Part shown: one piece after another, positions 1-6,063 of the stretch
Position numbering within the stretch: the stretch's first letter is position 1
Layout of the letters: each line of letters starts with the position of its first letter
Assembly: GCF_030161255.1 (NCBI RefSeq)
Contig: NZ_BSPX01000002.1
Span: 62,001-126,000, forward strand
Source: Zoogloea oryzae
GTDB taxonomy: Bacteria; Pseudomonadota; Gammaproteobacteria; Burkholderiales; Rhodocyclaceae
Reading direction: 5' to 3'
Length of the DNA stretch: 64,000 nt
Notes under the pieces: generated by a model
Database searches by the model: none
The model's input: the letters and a program-made list of their open reading frames with translations, nothing else
Told to the model about the DNA's origin: nothing
Position numbers and translations under genes: made by a program

Positions 1-492
1 GACAATACCCCCCGGAGCGATCTCGAGATCGCCCGCGCCACCATCGCCGCGGCAATCACGCGGAACGCGTCCGGCATCGCCGCCGCAGTCAAGCCGCCCG
101 CGCCGTTCGCGCGAGAGGCCGATTATTACGAGGACTGGCGCACGTATTGGGCTGACATTGTCGCGCCGTTTGGCGAGATCAATCTCGACCAGGTGCAGCG
201 GGAATTATCGGACTACGGCCGCCTGCTCGACGCCGTCCCGCTCGTCTACATGCACGCGACGGGGGGACAGGTCAGCAAACCCCTGACCGACCCGAGCGTC
301 GTCTGCAGCCTGATCGACGAGCACGCCCGGGAGATCGTCGAGGACGCTTTAAACGCGCAGAACGAGCTTGAAAAATTCTTTCTTGAAGGCATCCGGGATC
401 GCCTCAAGGGGCCGCCGCCGGGCCTCATCAAAGGCACAAGCCCGCTGCAAACAGCCGGTATCGACGCCACCCCCGACCGGCTCGCCGTTTAG
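1..492 (+). CDS. Prophage-like hypothetical protein, 5' end outside the window
   Basis: The frame is open from base 1 to the TAG ending at 492, giving 163 residues, so the start lies outside the window. A methionine at 193 is available, but the frame upstream of it looks coding (it contains the segment EADYYEDWRTYW). The stretch RELSDYGRLLDAVPLVYMHA followed by GGQVSKP resembles small conserved proteins of temperate phages that read like LLEQVPKVYxHITGGxLSKP. This is recognition by memory, not a search. No catalytic motif is visible. The function is unknown. The neighbouring fragment at 641-862 also looks phage-derived, which supports a prophage or integrative-element remnant. Confidence 0.55.
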   Translation, partial: DNTPRSDLEIARATIAAAITRNASGIAAAVKPPAPFAREADYYEDWRTYWADIVAPFGEINLDQVQRELSDYGRLLDAVPLVYMHATGGQVSKPLTDPSVVCSLIDEHAREIVEDALNAQNELEKFFLEGIRDRLKGPPPGLIKGTSPLQTAGIDATPDRLAV

Positions 493-640
493 ATCAAGCC
501 GCCCGCCGCTCTTTCCGACCCTCCCCCCAACGCCCGAAAAGCCAGCCCCGGCATTATTTCCGCAGCACTCGAGCATTTCCAAGACGCCCCCCCCTTTCCG
601 CCTCAAGCCACCGGCCGGGCTTTACCCCAACCTTCCGCCC

Positions 641-862
641 GGCTTGCGGATCGCCCAACACCCCGACGACGACGCCGTCGATCGATTCGCCGAGGCGATG
701 AAAGCCAAGCTCGCCGCCGGCCGCGCGATGGGCCGCCACAGCTGGATCAACCCGGAAGCCGTCACCGACGCGGAACTCACCGCGCTCATGACTCAGCACA
801 TGACCACGGACACCTCATCGTGCCCACCAATCCACCGTGACTTCCGATACCCTCCAAAGTAG
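641..862 (+). pseudogene. Remnant of a small phage-associated protein
   Basis: In this frame the segment VDRFAEAMKAKLAAGRAMGR followed by HSWINPEAVTDAELTALM resembles a common prophage protein of the type DRFAxAMKAKLAxxRAKGRGGW. The upstream part of the open frame (back to 368) is a proline-rich run that overlaps the preceding gene and does not look like real protein. After TQHM the expected family continuation (a stretch like KGDPVDVANF) is missing and the frame ends in an unrelated tail. I read this as a decayed fragment with lost ends. The intact protein's function is unknown. Confidence 0.45.
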
Positions 863-884
863 CCGCCTGAACCCACAGAAAAAA

Positions 885-940
885 GATCAGCCGCCAGCAA
901 TAAAGCCCGCGTTCGCGAGCTTTATTGCTGGCGGCTGATC
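885..940 (-). terminator. Perfect 22-bp-arm hairpin terminator of the three-gene cassette
   Basis: Arms 885-906 and 919-940 are perfect reverse complements (22 bp) around a 12-nt loop. On the minus strand the hairpin begins 15 nt after the stop of the gene at 955-1659 and is followed directly by TTTTTT, so it has the form of a rho-independent terminator. On the plus strand no T-tract follows. The stem is unusually long for this role. Confidence 0.85.
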
Positions 941-954
941 CACACATAAAAAAG

Positions 955-1659
955 TTACGGCACGGCCCCATTCAGCAACTGCCGAATGACATCCTCACCA
1001 AGGACTCTCGCTTTACTGAAAGCCATAGGAACGCCTTCATAGCCCCCGATAGCTGCCGCCGCCTCCTCAGGCCTCATTCGTACAGCAATGCCTACATGAG
1101 CAAACTGATCTTGCTCTGGGTAATCGACATACAACTCTGGATGGTTTTCACGATCCTTAGCCAACTCGGAGATTATTTTTAACTGCCAAACAACATCATC
1201 TCCACGCACCTCCCAACTCGCAGAATCAACCGCGGTGTAACCAGCAAGATCGAGAATAGAGAGCGCAAAGGTCGCACACGTCAAACCGGCCCCACGCGAG
1301 ACATCGGAAAACTTTCCGGACTCGTCGAACTGAGACATATCCGACGAATAGGGAAACCCATAGGGAATCTTACGGCCATTCTTCTCATAAACCTTCACAG
1401 CCCATGATGATAAATTAATTCTTTCATCTTCATCAAAGGCCCCGCTACAGTCAATCCAACAACCTGCATCACCATTAGCATCGTCGCACCTAAGCCTAAA
1501 ATGGAAGGCAAGATGCACAAATTTTGGATTAGCACCGGGACTGGCATTACACAAAAGCCCTATGTGCCTCTGCTCATCATTCCCGGATATAGCTACACCG
1601 AAGTAAGAGACTTCAGAGAACGGTCGAGTTTGCGGCGAGTACAATCGAATCATTAACAC
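955..1659 (-). CDS. Cassette gene 3: hypothetical, possible permuted papain-like (NlpC/P60/LRAT-type) protein
   Basis: 234 residues. The GTG at 1659 is preferred because AAGGGGG lies 7 nt upstream; an ATG at 1653 is the alternative. The start overlaps the end of the preceding gene by 47 nt, so the two are translationally linked. No family is recognised with confidence. What can be seen is a His-containing strand-like segment (FVHLAFHFRL) in the first third. A later segment IPYGFPY is followed by GLTCATFALSIL. This order (His first, then a Cys starting a helix) matches circularly permuted papain-like folds such as LRAT/YiiX. That reading is inference. There is no signal peptide or membrane segment. 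Codon use is AT-richer than in the surrounding chromosome. Confidence 0.6.
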   Translation of the reverse strand: MLMIRLYSPQTRPFSEVSYFGVAISGNDEQRHIGLLCNASPGANPKFVHLAFHFRLRCDDANGDAGCWIDCSGAFDEDERINLSSWAVKVYEKNGRKIPYGFPYSSDMSQFDESGKFSDVSRGAGLTCATFALSILDLAGYTAVDSASWEVRGDDVVWQLKIISELAKDRENHPELYVDYPEQDQFAHVGIAVRMRPEEAAAAIGGYEGVPMAFSKARVLGEDVIRQLLNGAVP

Positions 1660-2254
1660 CCAGCAGCCCCCTTAACTGCCGCCTCCAGTCTTTTCCCGAA
1701 TCGCTCAGATGCTTAATCACACGAGCAAGACACGCATCCCAAGACTTTAACCTCTTGTTAGCCCGAAAAGTAGCACGAAGCAACCCGACAGAAACGATAT
1801 CAATCGACTGCGAAGGCTCATACGAGTAAAGAATATCATCAACTGTCTTCAGATCTCGCTCGGCAAAAGCTCCTTCCACCCGATCAAAGACAAAAGACAT
1901 CAACGTATACTTAGTATCTCTTAATAATGACGAACGAGAATACAGCTCTCTCAGAAACTTGGCGTTACTGGACGCATCAACGCTTTCAAGAACCGAAGAT
2001 GAAGACGAAGCAATACACCTAGCCCATGTACCCAGCGACCCAACGATATCCTTATTGGACACGGACTGGACTTTGACAATTATTGGCCGAGGACTGCAGC
2101 GATTACCACCATCCAAACTATCAGTTACAAATACTGCCAAAAGCCCACTCAGATTAACTCTATCACCACCAAAGTCATCACAAGAATAATCTAAAGACGA
2201 GATCAAATTGCTTCTGATCGCATCACCGTAAGCAACAGGAGAAAAATCACGCAT
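1613..2254 (-). CDS. Cassette gene 2: hypothetical protein
   Basis: 213 residues from the ATG at 2254, which has a strong GGGGAGG ribosome-binding site about 5 nt upstream. It overlaps the upstream gene by 8 nt and the downstream gene by 47 nt, so it is the middle cistron of a tight operon. The protein looks soluble. It has a serine run (ASSSSS) near residue 80, a mixed alpha/beta N-terminal half, and a helical, charged C-terminal half containing KRLKSWDACLARVIKHL. No motif or family is recognised, and no catalytic residues can be proposed. Base composition is clearly lower in GC than the host genes to the right. Confidence 0.6.
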   Translation of the reverse strand: MRDFSPVAYGDAIRSNLISSLDYSCDDFGGDRVNLSGLLAVFVTDSLDGGNRCSPRPIIVKVQSVSNKDIVGSLGTWARCIASSSSSVLESVDASSNAKFLRELYSRSSLLRDTKYTLMSFVFDRVEGAFAERDLKTVDDILYSYEPSQSIDIVSVGLLRATFRANKRLKSWDACLARVIKHLSDSGKDWRRQLRGLLGVNDSIVLAANSTVL

Positions 2255-2966
2255 TACAACCTCCCCTCGCGACTTCAATAAGATTATCCACAACAATCTC
2301 AAGGGCCCGAGATGCAGCACCTACTGTTCTCGACAGTTCAACATCTGCTGGCGAGTTCACATCCAACTCGAGCCTAGAGGCAACTGAAACTTTCGTATAA
2401 ACTGAGCTTCCTTCAAGACTTAATAGCTGAAGCTGGACGGCAGACCAACGTCTAATACTATTAAACTTAAAATCATCAAACCCCTCGACCTCCACTCCAA
2501 ACGGCCGATTAATCTGATAAAAGAACTCGCGCGACTCAGCATCGAATTTAATATTCGGCAGAAATTTTCCAAGCGTATCGTATGCACTCGCATTATCTGG
2601 CTCAGGATGGAGCAAAACCCCCCCCACAGCAATACGATTAACTTTGCTGAAATCAATCTGCGCAAGTAACGACCTAAAGCGCGCCAATGTACTCTCGAAC
2701 TCACCGATCACAGGAAAACCGGAACTGGAGTTAAGTTCTCGCGCCATCACGTCGATACGCCCTGGAGACGACGCGACGACGAGCGACATGTCCTCCCAAA
2801 CCCCATCCTCTTCTACGACCTGCTGAGAACGTCTCTCGGTCCTGTTCGCAGGCTGCTCACCAACAAGTGTCGCCCATGACGGCTTTAGCTCATCAGGAGC
2901 ATCTTCGCAGTAAAAAAAAGTGAACCGAAGGCTCTCAGCAGACCAAAATTCCGTTCCCGACATCAC
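2247..2966 (-). CDS. Cassette gene 1: hypothetical protein
   Basis: 239 residues from GTG 2966, or 238 from ATG 2963; the ribosome-binding site is weak (GGTGA). It is the first gene of the three-gene minus-strand operon. The protein has alternating hydrophobic strands (LRFTFFY, DMSLVVASS, KVNRIAVGGVLLH) and a long central alpha/beta region. The overall layout loosely recalls the sporadically distributed TIGR04255 type of protein, in which a strand VxRIGLRYIN-like segment sits mid-protein. The resemblance is too weak for an assignment. No signal peptide, membrane segment or nucleotide-binding motif is visible. Its low GC relative to the adjacent pha genes suggests horizontal acquisition. Confidence 0.6.
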   Translation of the reverse strand: MMSGTEFWSAESLRFTFFYCEDAPDELKPSWATLVGEQPANRTERRSQQVVEEDGVWEDMSLVVASSPGRIDVMARELNSSSGFPVIGEFESTLARFRSLLAQIDFSKVNRIAVGGVLLHPEPDNASAYDTLGKFLPNIKFDAESREFFYQINRPFGVEVEGFDDFKFNSIRRWSAVQLQLLSLEGSSVYTKVSVASRLELDVNSPADVELSRTVGAASRALEIVVDNLIEVARGGCNA

Positions 2967-2985
2967 ACGTCACCAAATAATGAAC

Positions 2986-3003
2986 GCAGCTCACAATAGC
3001 TGC
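2986..3003. promoter_or_regulatory. 18-bp dyad upstream of the cassette
   Basis: The perfect inverted repeat GCAGCT-CACAAT-AGCTGC lies 20-37 nt upstream of the first cassette gene. On the minus strand its centre reads ATTGTG, near where a -10 element would be expected. It could be an operator for the cassette. No regulator is encoded next to it. Confidence 0.25.
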
Positions 3004-3313
3004 GATGACAAGCGGAACCGCGCGCACTCTAGTGCCACGCAACCACGTTCACCAACTGACACACCTTAGCTATGTCAGTAACGGCCAAAGCCTTCACTTA
3101 CTTGAGCAAGCGAAGCTCTCGACCTCGAAAAACAGCGCCTGAATGTTTGGTTATGGAATGCTAGCATAAAATTCAATCTAGATAACAACCATACGCTTAC
3201 TACCACCAGACCTAACCTCTTGACTCCCGAAGCGCATCTAAATCCGCTAAAAAACAAGCAAGTTTCAAGCCGAAGTCGCACAACCCAGCAAAACACGCGA
3301 AAAAAACACCATA

Positions 3314-3328
3314 TTTGATAATATCAAA
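3314..3328. repeat. 15-bp perfect palindromic dyad
   Basis: TTTGATA-A-TATCAAA has 7-bp arms around a single central base. It resembles an FNR/ANR box, but the half-sites TTGAT and ATCAA are 3 rather than 4 bases apart. It is not close to any start codon. Confidence 0.3.
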
Positions 3329-3655
3329 GCTGCTTTAGCAAAATCGCAAGATACCCGACAAACCAGCAAGAGTCGATGTAAATTTCTTCGACACTGAGGT
3401 TTGACCAAACCGCCGCCAAAAAGGTCAATCCGACTCGCCAAACGCCCGCACAAGACAAACACCTAGGGTTCGGTACTCAGCACAGCCCAAGCCAACACGT
3501 GATCGTGCCAAGCCCCCCGCCGACCGAAGAGAAACGAACGACACCAGCAAAAGTATAGATGGCACCGCTCATGGGCAGCCAAGGGAAACAAAGCCGACTT
3601 TCGGGGCGGCGCCCTGCTTGCTGGATTGGGTCATGCGTCAGGAAAAACCGGTGGA

Positions 3656-3688
3656 TAAAACACAAGGGCCGCGACGAGTGCGCGGCCC
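3656..3688 (-). terminator. Terminator of phaR
   Basis: Arms GGGCCGCG (3666-3673) and CGCGGCCC (3681-3688) form a perfect 8-bp stem with a 7-nt loop. On the minus strand it is followed by the T-rich run TTGTGTTTTA. It lies 7 nt after the phaR stop. Confidence 0.75.
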
Positions 3689-3694
3689 GGGACA

Positions 3695-4303
3695 TCACTT
3701 CTTGGTGGCGTCGCTGGGATCACCGCCGGAACCCGGCGCCTCACCCTTCTCGGGATTGAAACCCGGCGCACCGAAGGTCGGAAACTGGAAGCCGGAGAAC
3801 AGGTTGCGCGTCTGGCTGTCGAGTTGCTCCTGCATCTGGGCATACATCTTCTTGGATTGCTCCATGTAGGCGCCCATCATGCTTTGCATGGCCGGGCCCT
3901 GAAAGTTCAGGAACTGCGCCCACAGATCCTGGCTCACCGTGGCGTTTTCGCCGTACACGGAGCGAACCTGATCCTGCAGCTTGGCCTGCATGTCGGTGAA
4001 GGCCTTGATGTTGTTTTCCAGGTACTTGCCCATCATCCCCTGCATGGCGTTGCCATAGAAGCGGATCATCTGGGACAGCAAGTCGCTGGTGAACATCGGC
4101 GCCCCGCCGGCTTCCTCTTCGAGGATGATCTGCAGGAGGATGTTGCGGGTGAGGTCTTCGCCGGTCTTGGCGTCAACGACCTGGAAGATGCCATGATCAA
4201 GAACGAGTTCCTTCACGTCTGCGAGCGTGATGTAGGAACTGGTTTGCGTGTCGTAAAGGCGGCGGTTTGGGTACTTTTTTATCAGGCGAATCTGATCGGC
4301 CAT
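3695..4303 (-). CDS. phaR: Polyhydroxyalkanoate synthesis repressor PhaR
   Basis: A DNA-binding regulator that represses phasin and other PHA genes and is titrated away by nascent PHA granules. The 202-residue protein begins MADQIRLIKKYPNRRLYDT, the signature of the PHB/PHA accumulation regulator DNA-binding domain (about residues 1-65). A PHB-accumulation-regulatory region follows, rich in Met, Gln and Phe (FYGNAMQGMMGKYLENN). The tail is Gly/Pro-rich and ends in Lys. The ATG at 4303 is chosen because AGGAG lies just upstream and the family motif starts there; an upstream in-frame extension is not protein-like. It is the last gene of the phaC-phaB-phaB-phaR series, separated from phaB by a terminator, so it may also have its own promoter. 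Confidence 0.95.
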   Translation of the reverse strand: MADQIRLIKKYPNRRLYDTQTSSYITLADVKELVLDHGIFQVVDAKTGEDLTRNILLQIILEEEAGGAPMFTSDLLSQMIRFYGNAMQGMMGKYLENNIKAFTDMQAKLQDQVRSVYGENATVSQDLWAQFLNFQGPAMQSMMGAYMEQSKKMYAQMQEQLDSQTRNLFSGFQFPTFGAPGFNPEKGEAPGSGGDPSDATKK

Positions 4304-4360
4304 CTGTGTTTTCTCCTCGGCGGCGATAGACTCGCCTCCGGAGATTATACTGCGGTGCGC

Positions 4361-4388
4361 AAAAAAAAGCCCCGCCATACGGCGGGGC
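4361..4388 (-). terminator. Terminator after the second phaB
   Basis: GCCCCGCC (4369-4376) pairs with GGCGGGGC (4381-4388) around a 4-nt loop. On the minus strand the stem is followed by eight Ts. It separates phaB from phaR, implying at least partly independent phaR transcription. Confidence 0.9.
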
Positions 4389-4411
4389 CTTGTGACGCTT
4401 GTTGCAGCCGA

Positions 4412-5152
4412 TTACTGGTAGTACAGGCCGCCGTTCACGTTCAGGGTGGCACCGGTGACGTAGCCAGCCAGCTCGGAAGCCAGGTAGACCACGGCAGCGC
4501 CGATTTCTTCCGGCTTGCCAAGACGCTTGACCGGCACGGTGTCGATGATGCCCTGACGGATTTCTTCCTTGATCGCCATGACCATGTCGGTGCCGATGTA
4601 GCCCGGAGCGATGGCGTTGACGGTCACGCCCTTGGTGGCCAGCTCAGCAGCCAGCGCCTTGGAGAAACCGATCACGCCGGCCTTGGCGGCGGAGTAGTTG
4701 GTCTGACCAGCCTGACCCTTGACGCCGTTCACCGAGGAGATGTTGATGATGCGGCCCCAGCCACGTTCCGCCATCTTCGGGGAAATGGTGTGGGTCACAT
4801 TGAAGAGGCTGGTGAGGTTGGTCGCTATGACCGCATCCCACTGACCCTTTTCCATCTTCGGGAAGAACTTGTCGCGGGTGATACCGGCGTTGTTCACCAG
4901 GATGTCGATCGGGCCGACTTCGTTGGTGATCGCCTCAACGGCCGCCTTGCACTGCTCGTAGTCGGAGACGTCGAAACCGTACAGCGGGATATCGAGGCCT
5001 TCCGCCTTGCGAGCTTCAACCCAGGCGTCCTTGGCGGGGTCGCCAGGGAAGAAATTCCCGACCACGCGGACGCCCGCAGCGGCAAGGGATTTACAGATAG
5101 CGGTGCCAAGGCCACCGACGGCACCAGTTACAAGGGCGATGCGTTGAGACAT
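4412..5152 (-). CDS. phaB: Acetoacetyl-CoA reductase (second copy)
   Basis: NADPH-dependent reduction of acetoacetyl-CoA to (R)-3-hydroxybutyryl-CoA, the monomer-forming step before PHA synthase. The 246-residue short-chain dehydrogenase has an N-terminal Rossmann glycine motif (TGAVGGLGTAI) and the NNAG motif in VNNAGITRD. The catalytic Ser is in NISSVNG and the Tyr-x3-Lys in NYSAAKAG. The C-terminus GLYYQ and the length are typical of PhaB. It lies 38 nt downstream of a second phaB and ahead of phaR. The two copies differ clearly along their whole length, so they are diverged paralogues, not a recent tandem duplication. 3-oxoacyl-ACP reductase (FabG) is a less likely alternative given the context. 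Confidence 0.93.
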   Translation of the reverse strand: MSQRIALVTGAVGGLGTAICKSLAAAGVRVVGNFFPGDPAKDAWVEARKAEGLDIPLYGFDVSDYEQCKAAVEAITNEVGPIDILVNNAGITRDKFFPKMEKGQWDAVIATNLTSLFNVTHTISPKMAERGWGRIINISSVNGVKGQAGQTNYSAAKAGVIGFSKALAAELATKGVTVNAIAPGYIGTDMVMAIKEEIRQGIIDTVPVKRLGKPEEIGAAVVYLASELAGYVTGATLNVNGGLYYQ

Positions 5153-5190
5153 TTTTACTTTCCTTCTTTTGTTGCGGTGCGAAAAGCTTA

Positions 5191-5931
5191 TTAGAACATA
5201 TGCTGCCCGCCGTTGATAGAGATGTTGGCACCGGTCACGAATGCCGCTTCATCAGAGGCGAGATAGGCAATCAGCCCCGCGATTTCTTCCGGCTTGCCGA
5301 GACGGCTCATCGGGATCTGGGGCAGGATCTTGGTTTCGAGGACTTCCTGCGGGATCGCCAGAACCATCTTGGTACCGATGTAACCCGGGGAGATGGTGTT
5401 GACGGTCACGCCGGACTTGGCGGTTTCGAGGGCCAGGGACTTGGTGAAACCATGCATGCCGGCCTTGGCCGCAGCGTAGTTGGTCTGACCGAAAGCGCCC
5501 TTGATGCCGTTGAGCGAGGAGACGTTGATGACGCGGCCCCACTTGCGCTCGACCATGCCGTCCATGACCTGCTTGGTCATGTTGAAGACGCTGTCGAGGT
5601 TGGTGTGGATGACGGCATCCCAGTCGGCCTTGGTCATGCGCTTGAAGGTCATGTCGCGGGTGATGCCGGCGTTATTGACCAGCACATCCACGGGGCCGAT
5701 GTCGGCGGTGATCTGCTCGACGCAGGCCTTGCACGAGTCGAAATCAGCGACATCGCAGGGGTAGGCCTTGAAGCCGTAGCCCATGTTGTTCATCGTCTGC
5801 AGCCATTCGGCCGCCTTGGCGTTGCCCGGCGAGTGGGTGGTGACGACCTTGTATCCGAGCGCGGCCAGCTTGATGCAGATCGATTCGCCCAGACCGCCCA
5901 TACCGCCAGTAACCAGTGCTACACGTGCCAT
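5191..5931 (-). CDS. phaB: Acetoacetyl-CoA reductase (first copy)
   Basis: A 246-residue short-chain dehydrogenase of the PhaB type. It has the glycine motif TGGMGGLGESI, the VNNAGITRD segment, the catalytic Ser in NVSSLNG and Tyr-x3-Lys in NYAAAKAG. It ends NGGQHMF, a C-terminus characteristic of acetoacetyl-CoA reductases. The ATG at 5931 is chosen for the family N-terminus MARVALVTGG and the purine-rich GAGGGAGA upstream; an in-frame extension to 5979 is not conserved in character. It follows phaC after an intercistronic gap of 132 nt that contains a GC-rich hairpin. With the next gene it gives the operon two reductases. Confidence 0.93.
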   Translation of the reverse strand: MARVALVTGGMGGLGESICIKLAALGYKVVTTHSPGNAKAAEWLQTMNNMGYGFKAYPCDVADFDSCKACVEQITADIGPVDVLVNNAGITRDMTFKRMTKADWDAVIHTNLDSVFNMTKQVMDGMVERKWGRVINVSSLNGIKGAFGQTNYAAAKAGMHGFTKSLALETAKSGVTVNTISPGYIGTKMVLAIPQEVLETKILPQIPMSRLGKPEEIAGLIAYLASDEAAFVTGANISINGGQHMF

Positions 5932-6024
5932 GTCTCTCTCCCTCAAAATGTGAGTGCGGGGGTAAGCTGAAATCGGCAACGCCCCCCGTTATTCCTCTCG
6001 CTGCCGACCTTTTTTTGATTTTCT

Positions 6025-6050
6025 CCCCCGGGGATCAAGCCCCGAGGGGG
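6025..6050 (-). other. Intercistronic GC-rich hairpin between phaC and phaB
   Basis: CCCCC-GGGG (6025-6033) pairs with CCCC-GA-GGGGG (6040-6050), leaving a two-base bulge. On the minus strand it lies 13 nt after the phaC stop and is not followed by Ts. It is therefore better read as an mRNA-processing or stability element than as a terminator. Confidence 0.4.
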
Positions 6051-6063
6051 TGCTGCGGTGCGA

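Larger units (their letters stand above)
2967..3660. other. AT-rich stretch with no convincing gene
   Basis: About 690 bases between the cassette and the pha operon. Short open frames exist on both strands, but none has a plausible ribosome-binding site or protein-like composition. Nothing resembling a tRNA, integrase or transposase is present. The composition shifts from AT-rich to GC-rich around 3450-3600, which probably marks the right edge of the acquired segment. A perfect 15-bp dyad lies at 3314-3328. Confidence 0.5.

Noticed and set aside
3314..3328. FNR/ANR binding site
   Set aside because: Half-sites TTGAT and ATCAA are separated by 3 bases, not 4, and no promoter or gene start is nearby.
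3075..3698. Short open frames in the AT-rich gap
   Set aside because: Composition looks random, and no ribosome-binding site or homologous pattern was seen.
6025..6050. Terminator between phaC and phaB
   Set aside because: The hairpin is not followed by Ts on the minus strand and the stem has a bulge; kept only as an intercistronic hairpin.
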